A stretch of 64,000 nt of DNA, taken from positions 2,627,001 to 2,691,000 of the forward strand of contig JAZARR010000059.1 in the NCBI GenBank assembly GCA_037389465.1. Reading direction: 5' to 3'. The stretch comes from Baylisascaris procyonis (lineage: Eukaryota; Nematoda; Chromadorea; Rhabditida; Ascarididae). The notes beneath the pieces are model-generated. The model worked only from the letters and a program-made list of their open reading frames with translations, had not been told where the DNA came from and made no database searches. The position numbers and the translations under genes were made by a program. Each line of letters begins with the position of its first letter. Position 1 is the first letter of the stretch. Below, piece by piece: positions 23,441 through 36,130 of the stretch.

Positions 23441-25740
23441 TTTATATATTATATAGAAGCGGTACACGAGCAAAGCACCCAGCTGACAAAGTGGAAAGGA
23501 GCAATGTGAAAAGCACAGCGAGAGGGCATGCACTGAATCGCACATGATGGTGCATGATTCTTCCGCGCAATCTCTGTTACATGTGTTCGATCCGGCACAC
23601 AGATAAGCGCCCTTGTTCTGCTGAAATTATTCCCACCCCCGTAATGCTGACCGTCAGTTTACGGCAGCCTCTTACTGCTTCATGAGATGCTATTCCCGTC
23701 CCTCCTTCACGCCCTCTCAGGAACAACGCATCCGCTCAATCGACCAAGGCGTTTTGCGTCTACAGTATTCTCCGACAGAAAACTTGGTCAAGCAGTGATT
23801 GCATCATATTTCATTTCAACACGCCACTTCTCCACTTCCTCTAAAATTCAAGAGCATAAGCGAAGCAATGTCGCATTGAAATAACAGAACTAGGATGGAT
23901 TGTAGCAGTGTAGCACTAAGGGCTACCTAAAGGCTTTTTCGTTTTCTTAACGCCGATGTGGGCCCTCCAATGAGGTATGATGAGCTGTTTACTAGGTTGC
24001 ACATACTTAAAAGCCTCCTTCTGTACACCTGTAAAATCTGCAGAAATCCCAACGAAGCGGCATTCACACGATGTCGATAGGGTACCAATGTACAAGGGAA
24101 TTATGTTCAAGATCACATTGAAACCCCGAGTGGAAAATGCGGTTACATCGTTATACGAAACATGAACGCACTTCTAGCCTCCCGCGTCTTGATTGGATTC
24201 ACTAGTGCCCCTCTCATCAAGTTTCACTGGCAAGGATCGGCAACAACGACGTTGTTCGCGATTCCTCTTGATGGACTCCGATACAGTTCATTACCTCCAC
24301 ATATAATTCGCACATTATTCCCTTCACTGCATGTCACAATTGAAAATTAAAATTACGTCCGATTTACACCAACTCACACATTGATATCTACGATTGTACC
24401 CAGCTGTGCTTCGAAAGCTTTTGAGTTCCGGTTTACTCTTTTCCACATCCATGCTCTAAGGTTGTCCAGTGAAGCTGTCGTTCAGATAAATAAGCAATAT
24501 TGCGCACTCGTAAAGAATTTTACCAATGAGAACATTCACAATACAAAATAGCAATTTTATTAGTACGGAATATAAAGTATCTATGATTATTCGAAAAAAA
24601 AAACAATGTATTCCACAGCGTCACTTCCACTAAAAACAACTAATACAAACGCAGTCACGATAGTTATGGACGTCATCAACACTCGACTTGAGAAAATAAA
24701 CATAAATGAAACACGAAGTACTATTTGCAGAGCAAGGTGGATCTCAGAGAGGAAATTATTAAGAAGTGTTTTTTGTTTGACATCGATGAAACACAGAAAA
24801 CGATACGAATGTGAAACATGTCGAGATACATAACGAAAACATTTGCTGTCACGATGAACCAAACGGACATTTAGCCACTATTTCCTTTGGTTGAGCGTTT
24901 TTGTCTGCTTTCCATCTCTAACAGCTAACACAACGTGAATCTACGTTCAGCGCTCATATATCTGCACCTCATCGCGTACGTACACGCAGAATGAAGATTA
25001 AAGTAACCGGATAAACTTGCATTTGTCTCCGTTTTAATAAATAAGGCAACAATAGAAACATTCACTAAAAAATTAAGATGATAACAAGTCGTGAAGCAGA
25101 AAATCATTACGGCGGAAGCAAGCAATTGCAAGGCAACATTGCGTTTCAAGGCACCAAAATGTGCGGATGTTAAAAGACGTTTCATAAAAAACCCAAAGCA
25201 CAAACACCAATAATAAGCACCATGGTAACACTTTGCAACTACATTCTTTCACTCAGTTCACAAAAGATACATGAGAATATGAAAATATTTACAAACATCA
25301 GGTAAAAACATTCATCGACGGATTTTGCTTCAGATTGCGATAATTTTTGCCTCATATGACCCACACTCAGCTCTCATTTCTCAACCTTGCTAAAATCAGC
25401 AATCCTATTGGAGTTTTTGGTCTTTATTTACCCCCACATCTCTTCCAGGATTTTACTGTGCATTGTTTACTAAACCACGTTCGTTCATACTATCACGAAA
25501 ATGTGCAGCTATATTGCTGTTAATATGGGAATGTTCCGCTTAACACCTTTACACTACAGTGTCGATTACAGCGCATAATATAACTCTAGAAAGCGGTCAT
25601 GTTACCAGCTAAGAAAACTGAAGAAAAAATTTTGCCACGGCTAGAGCAAACTACCAAACAATTCCCTATGCCTATGGTACCCTCAAAACAACAAACAACT
25701 CTCTTTATTTTAAAAAATGTGCGATAATAGCCTCACAGTA
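22900..25740. other. Intergenic stretch, no supported gene
   Basis: It contains one TA microsatellite (listed) and several short frames on both strands. Two minus-strand hydrophobic frames at 24862-24587 and 25203-24925 could be read as membrane helices, but their composition follows the AT bias and no splice signals join them. Confidence 0.45.
23391..23435. repeat. (TA)n microsatellite
   Basis: About 22 TA units, flanked by further TATATT-rich sequence. Confidence 0.95.
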
Positions 25741-25759
25741 CAAGTCATAACACTCCAAG

Positions 25760-25762
<3 letters not shown>

Positions 25763-25836
<74 letters not shown>
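25763..25836. repeat. (TA)n microsatellite
   Basis: About 37 TA units, the longest of four in the window and only about 135 bp from the large palindrome at 25972. Confidence 0.95.
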
Positions 25837-25839
<3 letters not shown>

Positions 25840-25971
25840 TACGCATGGGCGTAGTGAGGAGAATTACACAGAACATGATGAGAAGATAATATAAACAAAA
25901 GACTTCGGAAGTTGAGGCATTTCCGCTGTCTTTCTTACTAACACAAACTAAGCTGCTCGTTTGCAATGTAA

Positions 25972-26544
25972 TATGTCGCGTAAACCGCGAAAGTCATAAT
26001 AAAATTCCAGCGAAATAACTGAGAAGATTTCGCTGGAGATTTGATGGGAATGGAAACATAGAATCGCCACATTGCTGTGAGAAGATTCTATGTTTCCTCT
26101 TCTTGTTGTCATTCCAGACAACTGTATTTAACTCGTCATCTCATGCATTTGTCTTTGTCTCTCTCTTCCTTAGTGCGAAGCTACCCCCCGCGTACCGCTT
26201 GCTGCCGCCGCACTTTATTTTGCCGCATTTTGCAACAAAAGTGGCGACCCCGGCAGGACTCGAACCTGCAGCCTTTTGTCGCAAAATGCGGCAAAATAAA
26301 GTGCGGCGGCAGCAAGGGGTACGCGGGGGGTAGCTTCGCACTAAGGAAGAGAGAGAGACAAAGACAAATGCATGAGATGACGAGTTAAATACAGTTGTCT
26401 GGAATGACAACAAGAAGAGGAAACATAGAATCTTCTCACAGCAATGTGGCGATTCTATGTTTCCATTCCCATCAAATCTCCAGCGAAATCTTCTCAGTTA
26501 TTTCGCTGGAATTTTATTATGACTTTCGCAGTTTACGCGACATA
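25972..26544. repeat. 573-bp near-perfect palindrome (hairpin element)
   Basis: The left arm 25972-26240 is repeated in reverse complement as the right arm 26274-26544, with only 33 bp between them. The differences I could find are few: C/T near the outer end, a 2-bp difference in a TC/GA run, G/C near GTACC.CTTGC, and A/G near TTGC.ACA. The arms carry their own shorter inverted words (for example CCAGCGAAAT...ATTTCGCTGG in each arm). TAATAT is present next to both outer ends and could be a target-site duplication. Frames inside are mirror images of each other and do not encode a protein. The high arm identity suggests recent formation or active conversion. Confidence 0.92.
26241..26273 (-). 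other. tRNA 3'-half remnant (T-arm and B-box) at the palindrome centre
   Basis: On the minus strand the loop reads CTGCAGGTTCGAGTCCTGC and then CGGGGTCGCCA. This is a T-arm with a five-pair stem (GCAGG/CCTGC) around TTCGAGT, followed by an acceptor-like 3' strand. GGTTCGAGTCC (26266-26256) matches the Pol III B-box consensus exactly. No matching 5' acceptor strand, D-arm or anticodon arm was found within tRNA distance, so it is not a complete tRNA gene. It resembles the tRNA-derived part of a SINE. Confidence 0.75.
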
Positions 26545-26559
26545 ATATGACATTTAAAA

Positions 26560-27390
26560 ATGGAATACTTACACAATAAACAAATCGAAGTACCACATAA
26601 CAACTTCCTCATTGTTCGAATATTCTCAATAAAGCGGAAAGGTACACGCAACACACACTTCCACTCCTTCGCAAAACGCAAGACCACACGTTCCCTGGTT
26701 ACTGTTTGGTGCATGAAGAAGGGTACATTATTTATTATAACTTTTTATGGGCTACTTCTTACCCACAATCCCCCAACTTCTTCTTGCCCCTTCCCCCTCC
26801 ACCTCTATCTTTCGCATAAGGTTTCATAAGTTTATTAGTAAATGAGATATCAGTTATCTGAGCGTCACAAGTAATTTAAACACTCGATCTTACAAACATC
26901 TAAATCTCAACCTGTTTCGTCATCGACGTGAGCATTAAAGACCGTGAAAATATCAAAAATGCATTTTCTATGCACTCCAACACTTAGAGTGAGTAACCTG
27001 AGGTCTTACGTCAGACTTATCTGCTGGTGGTTGTTTCTGCATCTTTGAGCATCTGCCACTTGTTTCAGATTAAAGCATTCTAACTAATCGGTTATCTGAT
27101 AAGAAAGTGATCCCCATCATCAGCAGAGACTTCTTAGCTGCTCTTACCAGAACGCCGAATTAATCCCGATTCGTTGCCATGCACCTCCGTCACTGACGCC
27201 TCTCTTAGCCCGATTTTCTGTTCCTGCTCTTCCTCCTTCAGAGCCTCGTGCAACGTCTAAAACAGAAATTTCAACAAAATCTCCGTGAAATATCGCATGA
27301 TGTTTCTTAAACTACTATCTTCATGAGTTGCGGCTGTGAAAGCGATTCGAAATGACTTTTTTTGAAAAGGCCAAGCAGCGTGGTTGCCGA
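26560..27390. other. Intergenic, 3' flank of the acyltransferase gene
   Basis: No exon or repeat was recognised. This lies downstream of the stop codon of the minus-strand GPAT gene and would contain its 3' UTR. Confidence 0.45.
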
Positions 27391-27394
27391 TCAC

Positions 27395-30300
27395 TTATGT
27401 TTCTTGCCTCACGACTGAACTATCCAACCAATAAAGTACCTCGTCGGCAATAATTTCTGCTGTGATCCTTGCTGCTGTCTCAAGATTCTGTGTGTTAATT
27501 GAGGTCTTCCTGGAGAGGCGATCCCAGTACATCTTCTGATGTTGAGCGATCAGCTTCGGCGGCACCTGCAACGACAATTTCGAACTGAGTTTCATACTGC
27601 TGCCGAATGCAACGAACAGGGGTAGTTCCTTCCGCCACCTCCTTGCAATCCCCTCACTTCCCCATATAAACTGGCAATGAAGTCAATATAGCGCTGGAAT
27701 CGAAAATCGATTCGTTGGTGGTGCTACTTCTTTGGCTGTTTTTCTGTCTTTTCTGACTTGCTTGCACCTTCCTCTCTAGAAACTGTTCAAATTTTCTCGA
27801 AGGAGAAATCAGCTCGATGCTTGATTGAGATCCTGTTCGACAGATCTCTAAACTAAAAAAGAATAGAAAACAATCAGTCATGAAAGTTGAAAGGATTTAC
27901 TCTGGCACGCTTCAGACCGCCATCCCACTCCAGATCGACAAGACCACCCTTTTCCGCAATTGCACGCTTCACACGACGTGCGAATGCAATTGCATCTTCC
28001 CCATCCTGAAAGATTTCCTCTGAACTTTACCAACTTCATATTCACAGCGCAATAATCAGATATTCTTAGCAAAGAGCATAACAATCATTTCAACGTTCGA
28101 AGTACTGCCTGCACTGAAACAAATGCATATCTGTTGGTATCAGAAAAGTTGTTTTGCTTGATCTTTCTTTTTTTTAAATTAACGAGGTCAACGATCACTT
28201 GTTGAGCGATTTCCACTCCTGAGTTCTCGACTGACAAAAAAGTGCAAAACGAAACTGGATGCGAAGTGAACAATTTGATATGAATGTTTTAAACGGAAGA
28301 TCGACGAGGAATTTTTTTGAAAATGAGTACCTAAGCTACATTTCTTTCAAAAATGATCCTTCCATTTGCAATAACCATTGGAAGATAAAACTTACGGCTA
28401 ATAATAGTAGCACTATACTTGTCGAAGTAATAACCAATTAATGAATTATAAAAAAGGACCCTTCATTTAACAAGAGTTTCACTCAATTCGAATGCTGCGA
28501 GGTCGCTAATGCTGCTTAGGTAAGTGATAAACAATACTCACGGCTCGGGTCATTGGTGGCAGGTACCAAACATCACAGATAATTGCCCACGAGGTCATCA
28601 TGCGGAAAAGATATTCGCCGTACGATTGCTCGCTGCTATTCCAAAACGCATCACCCAATCGCAAATCGTATTTCATCGCGATCGGATAAATCGTGCTTGC
28701 GATCTAAACCACATTACAATGTGCAATGTGTAGTGTATAAGTGTGTTGCTCATCATTTCTACCACCGTAAATAAGGGAACGGACTAGAAGGAGAAGAGCA
28801 TGATGAAGTAATGCGGGGAGGGGGGGGGACGGACTGATTTATAGCATCGGGGTTCCCATTAATTCGAAGGAAATGAGGAAGTTCTTCCAGATTCAGTAGA
28901 TTTTCTGCGGCCTTTTTGCCTCCAATAAGAGAACGGCATGCTAGTACTTTTTTATTCCAGATGGTAACATTGTCGTTGTTATCCTCCACAATTCTGCTCT
29001 TTTTTAGATTTTAATAACCAACTGTAATGATTCTCCCCGACACACCATTTGTTAGCACCGTCGGCAAGTATTATTTATTAGTTTGCCGTATTGATGAGTT
29101 CGCAATGTATTAAAATAATCAGAATCAATCATTCACGGAGACATGCTCTAATGAGAATCTGAGTTATTCGGCCACCATTTCATCCTCCAATACGGATATG
29201 TCAGCAAAATTAGATAATTCCTTAACAGGTAGAAAATAAATGTATAAGGAAAGATAAACAAAATACCACCTCAAATGAGCCTTTCTTGAACATCATCACA
29301 GAAGTGTTGTTAATGCATGTTCCTTCCGGGAATATTATCATTGGCAATTTATTCGGATCATCAGCATGCTCCTGCAATCTGCAACGCAACAGTAAACATT
29401 TGGTAACCGAGCATCCCCTTGGTCATAAATTTCAATGAAAGAAAGAAAAAGAAAGACTGACCTTAGCCTTCAAAAGATCACTTCCCATATAAGTAAACCT
29501 CAAAGATATGTCCAGTCTCTGAAGGACGCCCTATGATATTACGTAGAAAAAATCATGAATTTTTTTTCACCGCAAACTGCGTGAACGTTCACCTCTTTGA
29601 AACTTCCTTGCGATCATTTGCTTCACTTCGTTCAAACCAAATATGATCAGCCGAACGGCTCAGCGTTGTTTGAAGAAATCCTGCAAAGAAAGCATTAATT
29701 ACTGCAATGTCATTTGACTAATAGGATTCAACGCTGTTCAAGTAAATGACTCATGAGAAAAATGTGCTCCAATGCCCACTCAGCTCCCACTCCCCCATCT
29801 CTCTCCCCCGACTTCGTTCAAGGTTTATCCTGGTTTGCCGGTTTTACAAAAGAAAAACGTCACAGAATGTTTGAAAATAAGTTGAAGCATTTAATAAACA
29901 GGTGAATGAGCTGAAGTGAGGAACAACGTAAACGATCACCAAGAAATCCTCCTTGACGTTGACCGACCATCGCATAGCAATTATCACAACTTAGGATCAT
30001 TATGTCGATAGGAGATGTATGATTCGCAACACAAATTCCTCCACGTTTCGCTCGATTCTCTCTGTAAAGATGTTGAATCACTATGAAAGAAACTTCATCG
30101 GCCTTTCTTTTATTCAAGTGCTAACAGCTATGAACAACGGTGTATTGGCAAGAAATCTTACTTGTTATTAGGACTCAAAGGAATTTTAATTGCTTGCTCA
30201 CAGATAAATTCCAGTAATTTCCTTTGCTGGCCAATGTTTGTGTACACATTCCGATAAAAAGGCTGCAACTTTCCGCTGTGTAAACTTAACAGATGGATGT

Positions 30301-33300
30301 ATCACAACCTCTGAAAGCTGTCTTTGCTTGTAACTTCTCTTCTTTTTAGGTTCCACTGGACCGAACAATCTCTCCACTTCTCGAGATCCCTTCCGTGAAC
30401 AAATCCTTATACTGTTGGCAGACGGGTTATGAGTATGTTCGAAGTGCATGAATTTAAGACGGACATTGGTCGGGGGAACCGGCAGGGGAAACAAGAAGCG
30501 TTGCATACTTACCTGCAATTTAAGCATAGCACAGCGACCAAGAACTCCCTATTTTCGTCCCCCTTGAAGCAAAATTGCTTCTGATATCAGCATCGAACTC
30601 AGTATGAAGGTAGTGTAACATAACGGATTGGGACAAGGGAGTTCGTGAATGAGAAGCAAAGTCTTACTGATTGTGAAAACGAATAATGCTAGAAAATGAT
30701 CGTGAAAAGACACGCATACACATCAACATCGCTCGCTTGTTTAGCCATCTCTTCACGCTGAAATTTATTAGTGAACAACTTTGTCCGCTTATTTCAAGCG
30801 ACAAAAATTAAATGAAGCAATCTGCCACTATTCAACTAATTTTATTTAATTATTCCGTTTATTTTAATGTGACGTTTTTGTTCAGGATACTGCAATACGT
30901 AATTATGGCTCAATTAGAAATAATAACCGTAAATTTTGTAAAACCTAAAGCTTTTGCATATTCAAAAGACATTTCCTGGAATGCTGACCATCATCAGATA
31001 CGTAAACAAATTGCTAACACAATACTTTGCTCACTTCCAATGAATAAGAAGACAAAAAAAACGATAAGTTACTTCAGTTAATTACACTTCCTCATCAAAA
31101 AAAAAAGAAAGTAACAAAAATCACACAACATTGGTTCAGCACTGTTAAAGCACCGCCGAAGTCTATTCATTAGATCACAGATGCCCTCATTTTTGACAAT
31201 TTTTTGAGTAAGTTGCTTAATACCCCAAGAGTAAAAAATATCGACTTAAGAGGAAACATTTAATTTTCCCTGAAAATCCTTTTAAAAGAATTCTCAAAAT
31301 CCGAAGAAAAAAATCAACTTCAAGGCTGCTATCATATTTGAAGTCCGAATAGAACAGAAACGAACCTCTTATTGGGAACGCAGCCCACCAACGACGTGAT
31401 GATAATCATCGCGAAAAGACCAACAAAGAATAGCACCAGCCGAATAGGTACCAAAATAAAATAGCGGAAGAAGAATCCCAATACCCACAGAATTGTTAAC
31501 TTCCAACTGAAATCACCTCTACTACATCAATATTGCAATAACTGGTAAATGTACCAAAACGAACAAATCTGAAAAAGGAACCATAACAAAGGAGATATGA
31601 AGGTGTGGTTTCTTACCACCAATTGAAAGCATGCATGTTACCGTAAAATGCAAATAAAGCCCCAATTTTGATATAACATGCCAAATGAGAAATTGAACAT
31701 TCATGAAATAGCATATACTGATTTTCGATTAATAAAAGATCTGCTAAATTTTGCATATTGTAGATTGGTACTACTAAAAGAACTTTTTTTATTGTGTGAA
31801 TATAAGAAGCAATTACGGATTTCTATGCAGTTTTAGACTGGACAATGAACCGAAAATAACCTTCAAACTACGGTTCCTCATTGAGGGAAAAATAAAAGTG
31901 AATCATGCCATATGGCGATTTTCATGAAAATCGCCTTCTCTATCAGTGCAGGAAAATTGCTTTCAGCTTACTCGAAAATGAAACTTTAATAAGTTGTACT
32001 CACTTCTCATCACTGCAAAATTATCAGAAATGATAACGCAACTCGGCCATATTTAAATGGACTTCTTGTAGAATATTTTAGCGTATATGGAATAGGATGC
32101 AGCCCAAGCGACGTTTCGCTCGGATGAGCAGAAACCAGAAAAGGGAAAGGACAGGGCAGGAAAGTAAGCGCCGGGGATGGGAAGGAGGAAAGAGAATGGA
32201 TAGGAGGACATGGGAAAAAAGGATAGAAAAACGTCATCTGGCAGCTGCAATAACTGCCCATCCATTGTGTATTTTTACGCCAACGTATAGGTCGCATGCT
32301 CGGCACTCTTACTCCCACTTCTCCCTACCCTTTGTGAGACTTGATGGCTTCATGTACCTCACTATTGTTCTTCCTGCCTCACCTTCAACTGCATCAGCTT
32401 GACCAGGTCAACAGAACTGAATGCTTCTATATTATGACAACGATAATATAAAGGAATGAAAACATACTTAATATGCTGATAGCCGTAGCTGGTCCTCGTA
32501 AGCAAATTCCAAGACGCCAACTCCTCTGCTTTGAAACGACTCGTCACCAGATCTTCTATTATCGTTTCGATTCCTGCCTATAACTTCGAAATATATCAAA
32601 TATTGCATTCCCATAGCAAAACTCAAAAAGAAATACATCAATTAAGGCAGCCAGCTTAAAAAAAAAATATTCACTCATGAAATTTTCGAAGGCAATAACA
32701 AACCTTTTCCGCGGTCACAGGCCCGAGCTTAAATACTCTGGAATGTGATAAAATTTAAAAAAGAAATATACAACAACAATCACAGAAGCATCCAACAAAA
32801 TTATAGAAATGTTCTGAGGAATGCAATAAAAGCAGTCTGAGATAGCTTAAGTGTAAATAGTGGGATCGAGGAAAGATTTTTGACTTCTGACTACCACAGA
32901 CGTCCTGGAATCCTTGCTTGAATTCGGCGATAAACATATCCAATCACAAGCAGTCTATGTTGCATCGAATCTTCTTCGAGTTATACTGCCGCCCTACTTG
33001 GCTGGATTAGGCATAAACATTCCTTATTGTATTTCAACAAAACTAAGACTGCCTCTGCTTTCTGAGTCAACATATCACACCCAACATACCGTAATGAAGT
33101 CGAACGTATCATCGACAATCACCTTCACTGTACTGTTCTTCTCAGAATCATCAACATTCTTTAACTTACTTTCAATACTCTCTGTTTTCTCTCGCTTGAT
33201 TATGCCTGAAATCAAGTGACTCTCAACGAAGATACAAGAATGGTAAAAAATTCAAGTCGATATCCTGGTTTCAACTCAACAACTATCATTTACGTTCAGT

Positions 33301-34802
33301 GTCACATCGTGATCGCGATAACCGATAAAATAACCAAAGAATCTTATTTGCTAGGGAATTCTGGACGAATATTGCTCAGATGCAGAGCAGAAAAAATTTG
33401 GGAAAGAACAGAGAGGAGGGATGAGGAAAGTGTTGATTCACAGAAGAGCATTCTTCCGACTGAATTTATTTCTTTTTTTGATCCTGTGCACTCTCCTTTT
33501 AGGTTTTAAAGTGTGACTGGGTCACCCTTTTGAACGTTATCTCATAGATCACGCCACAACAGAAGAAACAATATCAAAGGATCGAAAAAAGTTGTACTAA
33601 CCACTAGAACTAGACGAGTACCTCCGGCGACGTGAGATTTTTTTAGGTTCAGTGACATCAGTCACTTCGGCATCTTCCTCGTCGTCCTCATCAAAGACAC
33701 TGTGCTCTTGTGTTGCCGCCCACTAAAATATTCAGTTAAAAATTCATAAAAACATTTTTTTCTAGCAATTCATGATTGCAGATTCACTTATTTCGAACTT
33801 ATCATACAACATCCCGTCATAAAGAAAATTTTACTCTTCCCAGGGAAAACGACTACACAAGTAATCGTAGCATTTCATTGAATTAATAAGGGAGTTGCAA
33901 ATCCTCATATCCATTCTCAAGAAGAAAATGAGAAATCTGCAAGTCATAGAGCAATGATATCAAATTACGCATGCCACCTCACTCTAAATCGAAGCTTACA
34001 TAGCACCCATTAAGTTTTTCTCACAGTACACAGCTGGCGTAATAGGTGATATGGTAGAATAGAACTCAGAAATATAATGTCGCATTATTTTACATCCAAG
34101 ATGCGACCATTTAAAATTAAGTTTCCAATAGGATGCGAACTTATAAAATCAACTCTGCTCAATTGAGAACATCGCCAACCCACCTGACCTTCTTACCAGT
34201 TACAAGAAAGCTAACGGTGATTCCTCGATCTGAAACAAGATTCAGAAAATGCTTCGTAATAAAGCTTGCAACTTCCGAAAAAGTTACTGCAATTATTACT
34301 GTAACTGCTATCGAAACAAGTATTACTGTAACAGGATCACGTGCAAAATTGTTTCATACAGATTAGCGTTTCGTGATGCCGATAACGCATTCATACAAAA
34401 AGGCACAAAGCGACCATGTTACAACGACAACCAATCTGTATTTCCATATGTCTTTTCACCTAATCAAAGAGAAAGTAAGCTGAGTCAAAGATAAAGAGAG
34501 CAGGCCAATTTTCTAGAGATTGCACAAAAATTCGATGTTCAGAGGAGAAGTAGGAGACTTTATAAAATGCGAAAACAATTGTTGCGGCATCCTCGACCGA
34601 TCGTGCGCAAAAATGATGCTACACTGTTGCTAGAATTTTAAAAGGATCGAATGGTCAATGTGCTTACCTCAAAAATATTCACAAGGAAGTCGACGAACTT
34701 TTCCCGAACTCCAAGCGATTTGCCAAACGCGGCAAGAACAACGACGAGTGAAACGATAGAGACAACCACTGGAAAAATGATCAACGATGCTAATACAAGC
34801 AT
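27395..34802 (-). CDS. acl-4: Glycerol-3-phosphate acyltransferase 3/4-like (LPLAT/PlsC family)
   Basis: This enzyme acylates glycerol-3-phosphate at the ER in glycerolipid synthesis. Twelve exons keep one frame for 489 codons: 34802-34668, 33722-33602, 33205-33090, 32577-32468, 31506-31366, 30757-30668, 30061-29940, 29680-29593, 29378-29270, 28703-28542, 28005-27901 and 27565-27395. Residues 1-25 form a membrane helix, and a second hydrophobic region lies at about 165-205. Catalytic NHTSPID (HX4D, His about 252) is intact, as are WFERSE (about 293) and FPEGTC (about 324). MMTSWAII and VWYLPPMTR match the family C-terminal half. An insert rich in Asp/Glu and Ser/Arg at about 50-85 is nematode-like. 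Human GPAT4 is 456 residues, so the length fits. C. elegans has two such genes, acl-4 and acl-5; the symbol is a family-level choice. The ATG sits 3 bases after TTTTTCAG, which looks like a spliced-leader acceptor. Confidence 0.93.
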
Positions 34803-34813
34803 TTTCTGAAAAA
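34803..34813 (-). promoter_or_regulatory. Likely trans-splice acceptor of the acyltransferase gene
   Basis: On the minus strand TTATTTTTCAG is followed by AAA and then the start ATG. An acceptor a few bases before the start codon is typical of nematode genes that receive a spliced leader. It could instead join an upstream untranslated exon. Confidence 0.5.
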
Positions 34814-36130
34814 TAAAGAAAAATTTGCATGCACTGTTAATACACTTATAGAAACGCAAAGAGATGTGAAATCATCAAAAACAAACAAATAAAATCACAG
34901 TCAGTAACACGCTGCCAACAATTCTGAAAAAGAAGAAAGAATTGCGTGATAAATACTTTTTCAATAATCCTCTCTCAGAAATCAGCACAAAGTATGTTGA
35001 TGTTAAAATAAACAGGCAATAGACAGCTGTAAAGGGTGATCAATAAACTGTAGATCAACTAAACACTGAGGTACCTGACACAGTTAACTGAACGAATAGA
35101 TATTCCGTTCATGTTCCACACTTGGGAAAGGTTCGGAAAGAAACACCAACGCGAGCTGGGTTGCACTTTCACAAATACCCCTTAAAAACGCCATCTTGGG
35201 AAATTTTTAAAGCTGCAGGCATTACTTCAATATGGTCGCCAGCTCCGGTGTAAGCCCCGCTTCAAACTGACACACGCCTCCGATCAAATCACCATTCAGT
35301 TCGAGGCATCGTACCCTCGTCGATAAGACAATCGCAACGCGTACGCATACGCGGTCTGTGTAGATGTGCAAAGCGGACAGTGATATCGGATGAATTTGCT
35401 CGCAGACCTTCAGGTGTTCACAGCCACCTCTCCCTCTTGCTAGATGGGGAAACGCAAACAATATCACAAAATAAGCCCTGCAGTTGTTGCCAAAATGCAT
35501 ACGAATCCTGTGCACTGCGTAACGACCCCGGCAATTGTGTCGTTCCCTTCCCCTACTGAAGTCTAATTTTTTTCGATCGCTTATAATAGATGCCCATTTC
35601 AGAATACTTGGGATTTCCTCTTTTACTTACGAAGACCGGCACGTCGCTGTGGCAAAGGTGGATTGCGAAATCATATCTTGGGGATGAGGCGTTGCACGAC
35701 ATCAACTTAACCCAACCGATCTCGTTAGGCCAATAAATTAAATAAGTCAACCAGCTTCGTTGGTGTACGACAATGAAGAGGGAATGGACAGAGTGGACAG
35801 TTGGCACAACCCTCACCCATTCGGTCCCTCCCTATCGACGGAAGTGACTGAAAAGCGAGGTGACGTCGACTATTGGGAAATGAAAATTTCTTCGAGTGTC
35901 CGTTTCTTCAGGAATTTCCCGTCAATATATGCCCTTTCTTTCCCATTCCGGTTGGAATACAAATCCATCTTGAAATTCGTGGACGGCATAAACTCCATAG
36001 GATACTTCTTCCCTCACGGAAAACGGCAAATGTTGTAAGCCCAGGACTTATGAAGAAAAAAGTGCTGTAAATTCAGTCATACCTATCAAATCAAACAACG
36101 CCCTCAAAGCATACACAATCATCGACTTAC
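34814..36130. other. 5' flank of the acyltransferase gene
   Basis: Contains a GC-richer island at about 35220-35560 with an open minus-strand frame of 97 codons that I do not recognise. No core promoter motif was identified with confidence. Confidence 0.35.

Noticed and set aside
24587..25203. Two hydrophobic minus-strand frames resembling membrane helices
   Set aside because: AT-rich sequence gives hydrophobic codons by chance. No splice signals or family match.
25745..25966. Tyr-Ile repeat frame (also at 18657 and 52080)
   Set aside because: Pure product of the (TA)n microsatellites.
26077..26413. Overlapping frames on both strands in the palindrome (e.g. WRPRQDSNLQPF)
   Set aside because: They are translations of the hairpin arms and the tRNA T-arm. 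RQDSNLQP-type peptides are a familiar artefact of reading across tRNA sequence.
27654..27881. 75-codon minus-strand frame inside the last acyltransferase intron, after TTTTTTAG
   Set aside because: It could be an alternative C-terminal exon, but its phase does not fit exon 11 and the 27565 exon matches the family end.
28759..28989. 76-codon minus-strand frame (MEDNNDNVTIW...) between acyltransferase exons 9 and 10
   Set aside because: Exons 9 and 10 join in phase without it and no fitting donor was seen. Probably chance.
30198..30580. Protein-like minus-strand frames (VEPKKKRSYKQRQ..., and KQFCFKGDENREF before a GTAAGT)
   Set aside because: I first used part of this as an acyltransferase exon. 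The block at 30757-30668 (SVKRWLNKRAMLMCMRVF) matches the family, closes the phase on both sides and leaves this sequence inside an intron.
32010..32402. Open frames on both strands in an acyltransferase intron
   Set aside because: Composition is a purine/pyrimidine-skewed run and neither frame has splice support.
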